Shown here in pieces: positions 1-9,497 of a stretch of 64,000 nucleotides of DNA. A program made the position numbers and the translations under genes. The stretch spans positions 62,001 to 126,000 of the forward strand of contig NZ_JARUKV010000006.1 of the NCBI RefSeq assembly GCF_029688865.1, written 5' to 3'. The notes beneath the pieces are model-generated. The model was given only the letters and a program-made list of their open reading frames with translations. It made no database searches and was not told the origin of the DNA. The first letter of the stretch is position 1; every line of letters starts with the position of its first letter. This DNA comes from Natronococcus sp. A-GB7 (GTDB lineage: Archaea > Halobacteriota > Halobacteria > Halobacteriales > Natrialbaceae).

Positions 1-391
1 TGGCGTCGGTGACGACGAGAAAAAAGGAGACGGTAAGAACGAACACGATCGCGATCGCGAGCGGGCGGCTCGGCCCGAGACCGAACCCCGGCGAGGAACT
101 CTGGTAGATCACGCCGAGGGCGACGAAGGAGACGCCGAGTACCGAGAGCAGCCCCGCCTGGAGCTGGTCGAACTCCTGGTAGGCGTTTGCGACGATCCGA
201 CAGCCACAGACCGCACCGAGCAGGACGGCGAACGCTGCCAGCTGCCACGCGAACACGGCGTCGGTCGCGTACGCGAGAAGGACCAGAATCAGATGGAGGC
301 CGAACAGCCCGTAGACGAGTGCGTTCACGAGCCGCTGGGTGTCCCACCCATAGGCGAGCAACGTCCCCGGCTCTCGTTCGACAGCACTCAC
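1..391 (-). CDS. Partial haloarchaeal membrane protein (N-terminal part)
   Basis: A continuous reading frame runs off the left edge of the window. I place its start at a GTG that gives MSAVEREPGTLLAYGWD. About 130 residues are visible, with a short polar N-terminus followed by roughly four hydrophobic segments separated by very short loops, typical of a small polytopic membrane protein. The C-terminus lies outside the window. I do not recognise the family and assign no function. It is divergent from the downstream epimerase gene, and the AT-rich gap between them probably holds both promoters. Confidence 0.6.
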   Translation of the reverse strand, partial: MSAVEREPGTLLAYGWDTQRLVNALVYGLFGLHLILVLLAYATDAVFAWQLAAFAVLLGAVCGCRIVANAYQEFDQLQAGLLSVLGVSFVALGVIYQSSSPGFGLGPSRPLAIAIVFVLTVSFFLVVTDA

Positions 392-619
392 GTCTCGAGT
401 AATTATCGGCGACGAATAAATAACTGAGCCAGTAACTATATCCCGGCGGTTCAGTCCCCGCTCGAGGCCACCAAACACCCGAACCGCGGACCCGCGCCGT
501 TCGCTCGTCGCCTTCGCTGAGCGGACCGACGAGTCGGCGTGTTCGGTCGCCCGGTCGACCCACGTCCACACATAAGAAGTCCGATGTGTTTTTGGGAGTC
601 GGTGGTCTGTTGGCGAACG

Positions 620-1606
620 ATGCGCGTTCTCGTCACCGGCGGCGCCGGATTCATCGGGGGACACCTCGCCGAGTCGTTCACGAAAGCGGGACACGACGTG
701 ACGGTACTCGACAACCTGGATCCGTACTACGATACCGGGATCAAGGAACGGACCATCGAACTCGGTCGAGCGGCTGCAGCGGAGGGCGAAGGCGCCTACG
801 CCCTCGTCGAGGGCGACGTTCGGGACGCGACCCTCGTCGACGAACTGGTCGAGGACGCCGACATCGTCTACCACCAGGCGGCCCAGGCGGGCGTTCGAAC
901 GAGTGTCGACAACCCGCGCAAGCCGAACTCGATCAACGTCGACGGCACGCTGAACGTGCTCGACGCGGCCCGCGAGACCGACCTCGAGCGGGTCGTCCTC
1001 GCGAGTTCGTCGTCGGTGTACGGCAAACCCGAGTCCCTCCCCTACGACGAGGACCACCCGACGACCCCCGTCAGCCCCTACGGCGTCTCCAAGCTGGCTG
1101 CCGAACAGTACGCCCGCGTCTACTGCGAGGTGTACGGACTGCCGACAGTGTCGCTGCGCTACTTCACCGTCTACGGCCCGCGGATGCGCCCCAACATGGC
1201 GATCTCGAACTTCGTCTCGCGCTGTCTGAACGGCGAGCCACCGGTGATCTACGGCGACGGTCGGCAGACGCGGGATTTCACGTACGTCGACGACGTCGTC
1301 GACGTCAACCGGCAGCTGCTCGAGGACGGCTCGGCGGACGGCGAGGTCGTCAACGTCGGGAGCACCGACACCATCGACATCCGAACGCTCGCGGAGCTGG
1401 TTCGCGACGAAATCGATCCCTCGCTCGCCCTCGAGTACGGCGAGCGACGGACGGGTGACGCCGAGCACACCCACGCCGACGTCTCGAAGGCCCGCGAGCT
1501 GCTCGGGTACGAGCCGACGACGTCGATCCGGGATGGCGTCTCGCGGTTCATCGACTGGTACCGCTGGAACCGGGGCTGGTACGAGCCGCTAGTGTTGGAC
1601 TCCTGA
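620..1606 (+). CDS. NAD-dependent sugar-nucleotide epimerase/dehydratase (extended SDR)
   Basis: The 328-residue protein begins with the Rossmann motif VTGGAGFIG and has the SDR catalytic pair in SPYGVSK (Tyr and Lys four residues apart) around residue 155. A conserved TVYGPR segment and a C-terminal substrate domain follow. The N-terminal context DNLDPYYD resembles UDP-glucuronate 4-epimerases and related UDP-sugar epimerases, but the exact sugar cannot be read from sequence. I chose the ATG immediately before the Rossmann strand; an in-frame ATG 81 bp upstream would add an unlikely Trp/Cys-rich leader. It is first in a co-oriented run of polysaccharide genes, so it probably supplies a nucleotide sugar for surface-glycan assembly. 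Confidence 0.9.
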   Translation: MRVLVTGGAGFIGGHLAESFTKAGHDVTVLDNLDPYYDTGIKERTIELGRAAAAEGEGAYALVEGDVRDATLVDELVEDADIVYHQAAQAGVRTSVDNPRKPNSINVDGTLNVLDAARETDLERVVLASSSSVYGKPESLPYDEDHPTTPVSPYGVSKLAAEQYARVYCEVYGLPTVSLRYFTVYGPRMRPNMAISNFVSRCLNGEPPVIYGDGRQTRDFTYVDDVVDVNRQLLEDGSADGEVVNVGSTDTIDIRTLAELVRDEIDPSLALEYGERRTGDAEHTHADVSKARELLGYEPTTSIRDGVSRFIDWYRWNRGWYEPLVLDS

Positions 1607-1715
1607 TCGGGCGACGAAGCGGTTCGCGTCGCGTGGCCGGAACGCCTCCGCGAGCGACGCGGGCGCAGACGTTTTCGCGGAAAAGGTAAAGGGACGGACC
1701 TTCCGTTACTGAGGC

Positions 1716-2924
1716 ATGGCGAAAACGGCCGCGGCGTTCGTCGGTGCTGCACTCATCGTCGCGGGGCTCGCCCCGACTACGTGGCTCGTCGATCCCGCCG
1801 TCGGCTACGTCGTTTCCGGAGCCATCCTGCTGTCGATTTTCGCGCTCGGCGTCCTATACGGACTCGAGGACGGCCGGCTGGCCGGCGCCTCCCTCGAGTG
1901 GTCGATCGTCGCCCTCTTCGGCCTCTACTGGGTCGGTCTGGTCGTCCAGTTCGGCCTCACGGGCTCGACATCGTTCGTGCCGTACATCCTGCTCACGCCG
2001 CTGGTCTGCGTTACACTGTGGTACGTCTGTCCCCCGCTGCTTCTCACACACCCGAGACGGTTCGTGGGCGGGCTCGTGGGCGCCGTCACCGCCCTCACCC
2101 TGCTCGGTATCGCGCTCCTCGTCCTCGAGACGGTCACCGCGGCGAACTTCCCGTGGACGGGCAACAGCGTCCTCGGTCGGCCGGGCTTTCGCGTCGCGTC
2201 GGTGTACGGCAACTCCAACGCCTTCGGGTTCGCGGCCGCGGTCGCGAGCCTCGGCGCGCTGTGGGCGTTCCTCGAGTCGCGACGCCGACCCTGGGGTGCG
2301 GCGCTGTTCGTGACGCTGACGGGGCTCGTCCTGAGCGATGCGACGATGGCGCTGCTATCGTTCGGTGCGGGAACGGCCGTTCTGCTGTTCGTTCGCGCTC
2401 CGATAGCCGGGCTCACGTTCGCCGCCGTCGGCGCGGTCGCCGCGTCCGCGTTCCTCCTGACCGATCTCGGCGCGTCCTACCTCGCGCTCGTAATCGAACG
2501 CGGCGGCAGCGAACGCCTCGAGTTCTGGGGGGTCGCCCTCTCGCAAGCCGCCGAGAGCCCTTTCATCGGCGTCGGATTCGACGCCGGAACCCCGACCCAC
2601 AACTCCTTCGTCGCGATCGTGTTGAACGCGGGGTATCCTGTCGGCGGGGTGTACATCCTCGCGATCGCCGGGGCGGTCGCGTCGGCCCTGCGGAAGGTGC
2701 GGGCGCGGAACGCTCCGTCGTGGAACGGGTTCGTCCTCGCCGCGTTGACGCTGCTCGCGTTGCAGATGCTGACCGAGTCGTTCACGCTCGGAGGGCTGTC
2801 CACGCCGTCGCTGATGCTCGCGACGTTCGTCGGTTTCGCGCTGGTCGATCCGTCGGGGGAGACGACGATACCGCTCTCCCGGGGGTTCCTCGAGACACCC
2901 GACTCCGGCGACGTCGATCAGTAG
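1716..2924 (+). CDS. O-antigen ligase/polymerase-like polytopic membrane protein
   Basis: The 402-residue protein has about ten to twelve hydrophobic segments from residue 5 to 390. A larger extracytoplasmic-type loop lies in the middle, containing an asparagine-rich GNSNAFGFA region. This layout matches the WaaL/Wzy superfamily, which joins or polymerises lipid-linked glycans on the outer face of the membrane. The C-terminal tail is short and acidic. Its position between a sugar epimerase and a flippase supports a role in polysaccharide polymerisation or ligation. WaaL/Wzy families diverge strongly, so the precise activity (ligase versus polymerase) is inference. Confidence 0.75.
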   Translation: MAKTAAAFVGAALIVAGLAPTTWLVDPAVGYVVSGAILLSIFALGVLYGLEDGRLAGASLEWSIVALFGLYWVGLVVQFGLTGSTSFVPYILLTPLVCVTLWYVCPPLLLTHPRRFVGGLVGAVTALTLLGIALLVLETVTAANFPWTGNSVLGRPGFRVASVYGNSNAFGFAAAVASLGALWAFLESRRRPWGAALFVTLTGLVLSDATMALLSFGAGTAVLLFVRAPIAGLTFAAVGAVAASAFLLTDLGASYLALVIERGGSERLEFWGVALSQAAESPFIGVGFDAGTPTHNSFVAIVLNAGYPVGGVYILAIAGAVASALRKVRARNAPSWNGFVLAALTLLALQMLTESFTLGGLSTPSLMLATFVGFALVDPSGETTIPLSRGFLETPDSGDVDQ

Positions 2925-2958
2925 CCTTATTCCGCCCTGCTCGGAACGAACGCCGAGC

Positions 2959-4422
2959 ATGGCTCTCGCAGCGAAGATCGCGTCCGGACTCAAGGCCGAC
3001 TTCGCCTCGCAGGTCGTCCGGAACCTCTCGAGCGGCCTCCTGGTCGTCGTTCTCGCCCGCCTGCTGGAGCCCAACGAGTACGGACTGTTGTACCTCGCGA
3101 TCTCCGTCTTCGCGATCGCGACGGTGATCGGTCGGCTCGGACTCGGCAAGTCCGCCGCCCGCTACCTCACCGAGTACGAGGAGCGCGACGCCGGCCAGAT
3201 CCCGCACATCGTCGAGACCGTCGCGCTCGCGCTCGCGATAACCCTCGGAGCCGTGACGCTCGTCCTGATCGTCGCTCGCGAACCGCTCGCGGCGCTGCTT
3301 GGCGAGCCCGGACTCGAGGAGCTGTTGCTCGTCGGCGCGCTGTACGTCGCGGGCCACGGGCTCGTCAACTCCGGGAGAAACCTCTGTCAGGGGTTCAAGG
3401 AAATCGAGTGGGCCGCCTACATCACGCTCGTCGAGGCGGTCGTCCGTCCTATCGTCGCGATCGGACTCGTGCTGGCCGGCCTCGGCGCGGTCGGCGCGCT
3501 CGTCGGCTACGTCGTCAGCTCGCTCGTCGGCGCCGCGCTGTTCGCGGCGGTCGTCTACCGGCTCTACGCGCGCGCGGAGCGTGGCGAACTCGAGGCGGGA
3601 CTCCGCCGCCGGATCGCCGAGTACGCGCTCCCGATCACGCTGACCGAGAACGGGAGCACGATCATCAAGCGCGTCGACGTCGTCCTCATCGGGGCGTTCC
3701 TGACGCCGCTCGCGGTCAGCTACTACGTCGTCGCCAAACAGCTCCTGACGTTTATCAAATCACCTGCGAACTCGCTCGGGTTCGCGATCTCGCCGCGCTA
3801 CAGCGAACAGCTCCAGCGGGGCAACCTCGAGACCGCCTCGCGGCTCTACGGCGAGGCGCTGACGGCCACGCTCGTGTTCTACGTTCCCGCGGCGGCCGGA
3901 CTGGCGATCGTCGCCGAGCCGACGCTCGCGCTCGTCTTCGGCGCCGAGTACGCCGGGGGTGCGATCGTCCTGCAGCTCCTGACGATCTACCTGGTCGCCC
4001 AGGCCGTCTCCTACGTCACCAGCGGCGGGCTCGACTACCTCGGCCGGGCGAAACACCGCGCGTACGCGAAGGGGGCGGCGGCAGTCGCGAACCTCCTGTT
4101 GAACCTCGCGCTCATCCCGACGATCGGGATCGCCGGTGCGGCGATCTCGACGGCGGGCACGTACGCGGCGTACGTCGCGGTGAACGTCTACCTCATCCAC
4201 CTCGAGCTGGACCTCGACTGGCGGGCGATCGGCCGTCGCTGTGCCAAGGTCGGGGCCGTCACGGCGATCATGTCGGCGGTCGTCCTGCCGTTCGCCACCA
4301 TGATCGACGGCGCCGTCTCGCTCGCGGCGGTCGTCGCCATCGGGACGGCCGTCTGGCTCGGAACGACGGTCTCGATCGGGCTGGTCGAGCGACAGCAGCT
4401 CCGTTCGGCGGCGCCGTTCTGA
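2959..4422 (+). CDS. Polysaccharide flippase (Wzx/MATE-like, MOP superfamily)
   Basis: The 487-residue protein has 12-14 predicted membrane helices along its whole length. Its N-terminal segment (SQVVRNLSSGLLVVVLARL) is characteristic of polysaccharide biosynthesis flippases. A charged stretch ENGSTIIKRVDVVLIG around residue 230 precedes the second half, as in the MOP exporter superfamily. The expected role is to move polyprenyl-phosphate-linked oligosaccharides across the cytoplasmic membrane. It starts 34 bp after the ligase-like gene and is probably co-transcribed with it. The length is normal for the family. Confidence 0.88.
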   Translation: MALAAKIASGLKADFASQVVRNLSSGLLVVVLARLLEPNEYGLLYLAISVFAIATVIGRLGLGKSAARYLTEYEERDAGQIPHIVETVALALAITLGAVTLVLIVAREPLAALLGEPGLEELLLVGALYVAGHGLVNSGRNLCQGFKEIEWAAYITLVEAVVRPIVAIGLVLAGLGAVGALVGYVVSSLVGAALFAAVVYRLYARAERGELEAGLRRRIAEYALPITLTENGSTIIKRVDVVLIGAFLTPLAVSYYVVAKQLLTFIKSPANSLGFAISPRYSEQLQRGNLETASRLYGEALTATLVFYVPAAAGLAIVAEPTLALVFGAEYAGGAIVLQLLTIYLVAQAVSYVTSGGLDYLGRAKHRAYAKGAAAVANLLLNLALIPTIGIAGAAISTAGTYAAYVAVNVYLIHLELDLDWRAIGRRCAKVGAVTAIMSAVVLPFATMIDGAVSLAAVVAIGTAVWLGTTVSIGLVERQQLRSAAPF

Positions 4423-4436
4423 CCGCCCCGAGGGCG

Positions 4437-5108
4437 TCACGCTCGCGCCAGGACGTCCCGCCACCGGATCGGAATCTGCCCCGCGTAGGTTAGCTGCGGA
4501 TGGTCGTCCAACGGGTTCGCCGCGTCCCGGTGGGCCCGCCACCAGCGGTCGTGGATCGCGTTGATCCGGACCGGAATCCCCTCGAGTCCGACCAGCTGCG
4601 ACGCCACCAGCCGGTGGAACCCACAGGAGTTGAAGATCAGCTCCCCGTCGCGACCGACGTTGACGGCCACCTGGTCGTACCGGTCGGCGGTTCGCTCCGT
4701 CTGGGGAGCGTCGCGCTCGAGTTCGATCCCCCGTTCCCGGATCGACGCGAACAGCTCGTCGAGGTAGGCCCCGTACCCGGACGACGCGTAGGAGCGGGCC
4801 TCGCGCTCGGGGTAGCCGGCCTCGCGCAGCGACTCGACCGTGAGATCGGCTTCTTCCAAGCGACCGTCGTAGTAGCCTCGAAGCAGCCGGTACTTCGGGC
4901 TCTCGGACAGCGGCTTCGCCCGTAGGTCCCACGCTCCGGACTCGATCCGGCCGGCCGAGCGGTACTTGCGCAACACGGCGTACTCGAGGTACGTCCGGAT
5001 CTCGCGGGGGTTGACACGACAGATCACGAACGGCGGGACAGTCGGTCCCGTGATCCGCCAGGGGAGGGCGTCTCGGAGTTTCAGTCGCAGCAGGTTCCTG
5101 TTGATCAT
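4437..5108 (-). CDS. ParB-fold (nuclease-like) protein of polysaccharide loci
   Basis: The 223-residue soluble protein sits on the opposite strand, 14 bp from the flippase stop (convergent). I start it at MINRNLLRLKL; the frame stays open upstream but there antisenses the GT2 gene. Residues about 165-195 (VNVGRDGELIF, then GFHRLVASQLVG and IPVRI) match the strand-helix core of ParB/sulfiredoxin-like domains, in which a glycine-x-His-Arg-Leu motif lines the active groove. Proteins of this type recur next to glycosyltransferase genes in haloarchaea, from memory of the families. The biochemical role is unknown; it may bind or hydrolyse a nucleotide-linked substrate. Confidence 0.75.
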   Translation of the reverse strand: MINRNLLRLKLRDALPWRITGPTVPPFVICRVNPREIRTYLEYAVLRKYRSAGRIESGAWDLRAKPLSESPKYRLLRGYYDGRLEEADLTVESLREAGYPEREARSYASSGYGAYLDELFASIRERGIELERDAPQTERTADRYDQVAVNVGRDGELIFNSCGFHRLVASQLVGLEGIPVRINAIHDRWWRAHRDAANPLDDHPQLTYAGQIPIRWRDVLARA

Positions 5109-5258
5109 GGGGCGAACCGCGTCGGCACGCGGGGTTACGGCTCGAGTAGCGACCCCATCCCTATAGCTCTCGGTGGTCGCAGCCGATTCCGCTTCGCGAG
5201 CGTTCGCCACCGCCTGCGGAAGCGACACCCTGAAGATGCCGAAGAAAATCTCACCGGT

Positions 5259-6215
5259 ATGGCAACCGTCAGTGTAGTGATCCCGACCTACGAGCGTCCC
5301 GCCTTTCTCGAGGGCGCCATCGAAACTGCACTGGACCAGACGTACGACGATCTCGAGGTGATCGTCGTCGACGACGGCTCCGAGACTGCCTACGTCGGGA
5401 GGATCGTCGACGACTACCCCGATCGCGTCGTCGGGATCGAACACGAGGAGAATCGAGGACTCTCCGCGGCGCGGAACACGGGGATCGATCGGGCCTCGGG
5501 GGAGTACGTCGCCTTTCTCGACGACGACGACCGGTGGGACGAGACGAAGATCGAACGGCAGGTTCGCTGCGTCGACTCGAGCGACGACGTCGGTCTCGTC
5601 ACCTGCCTCTCCGTGTCGGTGACCCCCGACGGAGAGGTCATCCACGTCGAACGCGACGTGCCCAGCGGCGATCTCTCGGACGCTATGCTGCGGAAGAACC
5701 TGATCGGCTCGCCGTCCCGCGTGCTCGTCCGCCGGACCGCACTCGAGGAGATCGGCGGGTTCGACGAGAACCTGCCGACGAAACAGGACTGGGACCTCTA
5801 CATCCGGCTCTGCCAGCGCTGGCACGTCGGTGCCGTCGACGACCACCTCTGCTTTCGAACCTCCCACGAGAGCATGTCCAGTTCGCCCGAAGCCGTGACC
5901 CGCGATTATCGAGCCGTGCTCGAGAAACACGAGTCGCTGATCCGCGAGCGCGGCTACTGGAAGCCGGCGACGGCGGCGATCGCCGAGCGAGCGGGGCGGG
6001 CGTACCTGGATCACGACGAGCTTCGAAGCGCCCGTAGCGCTCTCAAGGCGGCGCTCTCCGCGGAGCCGACGAAACGCAGGGCGGCCCTGTTAGCGCTTTC
6101 CTACACCCACCCCGCGGTCGTCCGCTCGGCGATCGCCGCGACGCGATACCTGCGCTCGAGGCGCGACTCCAGCGGGTTCGAGTACGGAGAGGTCGTCCGG
6201 CCCGGCCCCGCGTAG
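5259..6215 (+). CDS. Glycosyltransferase family 2
   Basis: The 318-residue protein opens with VSVVIPTYERPAFLEGAI and continues with VIVVDDGS, the nucleotide-binding part of the GT-A fold. The metal-binding triad appears as FLDDDDRW around residue 90. The motif KQDWDLYIRLCQ near residue 175 corresponds to the catalytic-base region of inverting GT2 enzymes. The C-terminal 100 residues are helical and Arg-rich, possibly membrane-associating. The donor and acceptor sugars cannot be deduced. It lies in the polysaccharide locus, divergent from the ParB-fold gene, with a 150-bp gap that should contain both promoters. Confidence 0.92.
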   Translation: MATVSVVIPTYERPAFLEGAIETALDQTYDDLEVIVVDDGSETAYVGRIVDDYPDRVVGIEHEENRGLSAARNTGIDRASGEYVAFLDDDDRWDETKIERQVRCVDSSDDVGLVTCLSVSVTPDGEVIHVERDVPSGDLSDAMLRKNLIGSPSRVLVRRTALEEIGGFDENLPTKQDWDLYIRLCQRWHVGAVDDHLCFRTSHESMSSSPEAVTRDYRAVLEKHESLIRERGYWKPATAAIAERAGRAYLDHDELRSARSALKAALSAEPTKRRAALLALSYTHPAVVRSAIAATRYLRSRRDSSGFEYGEVVRPGPA

Positions 6216-6265
6216 CTCCGTCCGCACCGAAGCCTTTACCCGTCCGATCGGAAATCCCTCGAGCA

Positions 6266-7363
6266 ATGGTTCGCGTCCTCGCCGTCCTCACGCACGTCAA
6301 ACCGACGACCTTCTCCTACGAGCTCTCCGAGGCGCTGGCGGCGATCGACGGGATCGAGGTGACGATCGTCGCCTACTACGACGCCGCCGTCGAGGAGACC
6401 GCGATGGCGCCGGACTCGGCCGTCGAGTTCGTGCCGCTGAACGCGGACTCGCGTCTCGATCCGGCCGCGATACGCCACCTGCGGTGGGTCCTGCGGACGA
6501 GGTCGTACGACGTCCTCCACACCCACCACAACTTCGTTGGCTCGCTGGCCCGGCTGCTCGCCCCCCGCGGGACGCGGATCGTCGACACCGAACACGCCGA
6601 CCACGAGCGCCACTACTCGCTCCCGCAGGTGCTGGTCAACGCCGCGACGCTCTCTCGAGCGGATCGAGTCGTGGCGAACTCGAAACGGACCCTCGAGTCG
6701 CTGTACTGGTTCGAACGGCTCGGGATCGGCGAGGAGCAGTGCTCGGTGATCTACAACGGGATCGACGTCGATCGGATCGACCGCGTGCTCGAGGAACCCC
6801 GCGACTCTCGAGGGACCGAGAGGGCACGGATTACGACGGTCGGCCGGCTGAGCGAGACGAAGAACCAGTCGACGCTGCTCCGGGCGTTCGCGTCGCTCGC
6901 CGACGAGTACCCCGAGAGTCGGCTGACGATCGTTGGCGACGGCCCCCTGCGCGAGGATCTCGAGTCGCTCGCCGACTCGCTGGGGGTCCGAGCGCGCGTC
7001 GAGTTCACGGGCTTCGTCGACCGCGAGGAGGTGTACCGGATCCTCGCCGCGAGCGACCTCTACGTCCAGCCCTCGCTGTCCGAGGGTTTTTGCGTCGCCC
7101 TCGTCGAGGCGATGGCCTGTCGGCTCCCGGTCGTCGTCAGCGACGTTCCCGTCCTCCACGAGGTCGTCGGCGAGGCGGGCTCCTACGCGATACCGACCGA
7201 GCCCACCGCGTTCGCCGACCGCCTGCGACGGCTGCTCGCGGACGACGAGCTGCGGCGGGCGTTCGCAGCGCGGGCGTCCGACCGCGCGCGAACCGAGTTC
7301 CCCCTCGAGCGGACCGCAGACGCCTACGCCGAGCTGTACCGGGACCTGCTCGAATCGTCGTAG
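6266..7363 (+). CDS. Glycosyltransferase family 4 (GT-B fold)
   Basis: The 365-residue protein shows the two Rossmann-like halves of a GT-B enzyme. The N-terminal half includes DVLHTHHNFVGSLA around residue 80. The C-terminal half starts at TVGRLSETKNQSTLLRAF and contains PSLSEGFCVALVEAMACRLPVV, where the EGF-x7-E (E-x7-E type) motif holds the donor nucleotide sugar in retaining GT4 enzymes. It starts 50 bp after the GT2 gene in the same direction and is probably in one operon with it. Sugar specificity is not predictable. Confidence 0.93.
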   Translation: MVRVLAVLTHVKPTTFSYELSEALAAIDGIEVTIVAYYDAAVEETAMAPDSAVEFVPLNADSRLDPAAIRHLRWVLRTRSYDVLHTHHNFVGSLARLLAPRGTRIVDTEHADHERHYSLPQVLVNAATLSRADRVVANSKRTLESLYWFERLGIGEEQCSVIYNGIDVDRIDRVLEEPRDSRGTERARITTVGRLSETKNQSTLLRAFASLADEYPESRLTIVGDGPLREDLESLADSLGVRARVEFTGFVDREEVYRILAASDLYVQPSLSEGFCVALVEAMACRLPVVVSDVPVLHEVVGEAGSYAIPTEPTAFADRLRRLLADDELRRAFAARASDRARTEFPLERTADAYAELYRDLLESS

Positions 7364-7409
7364 GGACCGAACCGGAACGGCTTTTAGCCGAACGTCGGAC
7401 GATCCGACC

Positions 7410-8153
7410 GTGACGGGGTCCGCAGACGGCGTGACGACGGTGGAGTTCTTCGGCGTCCCGGGAGCGGGAAAGTCGACGATCGCCCGCCGACTGACCGAGC
7501 GGCTGGCGGCGACGGGACGACCGGTCGCGGAGCCGACGTACGAACTCGCCCACGAGGTCTCGAGCGTTCGGCGGTATCTCTCGAAGAGCGGCTACGCCGC
7601 GGTCGGAACGCTTCGCCAGCCTCGACGGGCGCTTGTGGGTGCTCGAGCGATCGCCGACAGCGGCCAGCCCTCTGGCCGCGCGCTGGTGAAGACGACGTTC
7701 AACTGGCAGTACGTGACCGGCGTGCTCGAGTTGCGGGCGCCGGGAGAGCTGCAGGTGCTCGATCAGGGACTGGTACAGGCCGCCTGGTCGGTCGGCCTCG
7801 GCGCCGAACGGGATCGGACGCCCTCGCTGTGCGAGCTGGCCGTCGACGCGCTCTCTCGAGGAGGAACGGCGCTGGTCGTCGTCGTCGACGTCGCGCCCGA
7901 AACGGTCCGCGAACGGCTCTCCAGGCGCGCGGACGGCGACACGCGGGTCAGCCCGACCGGCGACGGGCACGGCGTCAGCGAGGCGCTCGAACGGAAGGAG
8001 CGGGTCGAACGCTCGCTCGTGGACGCCGTCGCCGACGAACCGTCGGTCGACCTGCTTCACGTCGACAACGAGTCGCGGGCCGACCTCGAGGACGCCGTTG
8101 CGACGGTTTTCGAGCGTCTCGAGGGCGAACGACACGGGGTTAGCGGTCGTTAG
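7410..8153 (+). CDS. P-loop NTPase, thymidylate-kinase-like, in polysaccharide locus
   Basis: The 247-residue protein is read from a GTG 46 bp after the GT4 stop, which places the Walker A motif GVPGAGKST near residue 15. A second conserved stretch, VVVVDVAPETVRERLSRR around residue 165, looks like the Arg-bearing LID region of nucleotide or sugar kinases. The family resembles small phosphotransferases of the thymidylate-kinase fold. Its substrate is unknown, and a role in activating or modifying a glycan precursor is inferred only from position. An in-frame upstream extension overlaps the GT4 gene and was not adopted. Confidence 0.75.
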   Translation: MTGSADGVTTVEFFGVPGAGKSTIARRLTERLAATGRPVAEPTYELAHEVSSVRRYLSKSGYAAVGTLRQPRRALVGARAIADSGQPSGRALVKTTFNWQYVTGVLELRAPGELQVLDQGLVQAAWSVGLGAERDRTPSLCELAVDALSRGGTALVVVVDVAPETVRERLSRRADGDTRVSPTGDGHGVSEALERKERVERSLVDAVADEPSVDLLHVDNESRADLEDAVATVFERLEGERHGVSGR

Positions 8154-8165
8154 GTCCGGGAGGGT

Positions 8166-9380
8166 TCAGGGGCCGGCAGTCGGCAGAAGTAGGGTCAGCA
8201 GCAGGCTGGCACCGGCGATGACCCCGAGTCCGAGGAAGGCGCCGTCGAAGTACCCCCACTCCGCGAACGTCCCGACGATCAGCGGCCCCGTTGCCCCGAG
8301 CGCGATGTACCCCGTTCGGAGCAGCCCGAGGCCGGTCCCCCTGACGCTCGCGGGCAGTTCGTTGACGAGGTACGTCTGGGTGAGCGGCGTCGCCCCGAGG
8401 AGCACGCTGGCGACCGTAGTGATCAAGAGGAGCGAGCCGACCGTCTCGGCGAACGGAAGCGCGAGCAACACGACCGTCGAAACGCTGGCGACGATCAGTA
8501 GCATGGGTCGGTAGCCGAACCGATCACCACCGGCCCCGGCGGCCGGTTGAACGGCGATGCCGACGACGAAGAACCAGCCGAAAAGCGTCGCGGCGGCGGT
8601 CGGGGACAGCCCCTTCATCTCGACGAGGTAGATCGGGTAGAACCCGGTGAACCCCTGGTAAACGAAAAAGAGCACGAGGTGGACGCTCGTGATCAGCAGA
8701 ATCAGTCGATCCGCGACCCCGTCGATCACATCCCGGAACGTCGCCACCGACAGCGAGTAGCCGTCCGTTTCCGTCGAGACCCGACCGGGGACCGCCCGGA
8801 AGATCAGAACCGCAACCAGGAAGAACAGGGGAACAGTAATACCGAAGCCTACCCGCCAGGACAGCACCCCAGCGAGGACGGCGGCGATGACGGGGAGGGT
8901 GGCGTTGCCGGCCTCGCCGGCCGAGAGCGTCAGCCCGATGGCGGTGCCGTCCCGCCGCTCGTAGATCGCCGAGAGAATCGTGAACCGCGCGGGGCCGAAC
9001 AGCGCGGTCGAAAATCCGAAGACTCCGGTGGCCACGAACAACATCGCCGGCGTCGTCGCGCCGGCAACGGCGGCGATCGCGATCCCAGAACAGACGGTAC
9101 TGATGACCAGTGCGTTCCCCTCGCCTAACAGATCACCGACGATCCCACCGGGGAACTGTCCGAGCGCGTAGGCCGTCCAGAGCACCGTAACGAGCAACCC
9201 GAGAAGTGCCAGGTTGACCTCGAACGTCTCCCGAATAGACGGGAGGAGTGCGGGAAAGATCAACCGGACGCCCAGGGACAGAAACCAGCCGCTGGCTACG
9301 CCGACCAGAATCCAGCCGCGGCCGCCGCTCCAGAGTTCGTCCGCGACGTCCCGAACGCTCCCGAGTCGGTTTCCGTGCAC
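8166..9380 (-). CDS. MFS transporter
   Basis: The 404-residue protein has about 12 hydrophobic segments in two six-helix halves. The loop between helices 2 and 3 reads GQFPGGIVGDLLGEGNALV, a form of the major-facilitator signature Gx3D. It is transcribed toward the kinase-like gene, leaving only 12 bp between the two stops. Proteins with this layout export drugs or transport small organic anions; the substrate cannot be inferred. Its presence inside the polysaccharide locus may be incidental. Confidence 0.88.
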   Translation of the reverse strand: MHGNRLGSVRDVADELWSGGRGWILVGVASGWFLSLGVRLIFPALLPSIRETFEVNLALLGLLVTVLWTAYALGQFPGGIVGDLLGEGNALVISTVCSGIAIAAVAGATTPAMLFVATGVFGFSTALFGPARFTILSAIYERRDGTAIGLTLSAGEAGNATLPVIAAVLAGVLSWRVGFGITVPLFFLVAVLIFRAVPGRVSTETDGYSLSVATFRDVIDGVADRLILLITSVHLVLFFVYQGFTGFYPIYLVEMKGLSPTAAATLFGWFFVVGIAVQPAAGAGGDRFGYRPMLLIVASVSTVVLLALPFAETVGSLLLITTVASVLLGATPLTQTYLVNELPASVRGTGLGLLRTGYIALGATGPLIVGTFAEWGYFDGAFLGLGVIAGASLLLTLLLPTAGP

Positions 9381-9497
9381 GCCTTACTACTCGAAAATCG
9401 TAAGCTCTCTTAGTTGTTTGTTCGTGTGCGGTACTCGCCGTTCACATCCTCGAGGAGTGAGCCGAGTCAGCGGTGAGCGAGTAGGGCGCGGCGGAAC

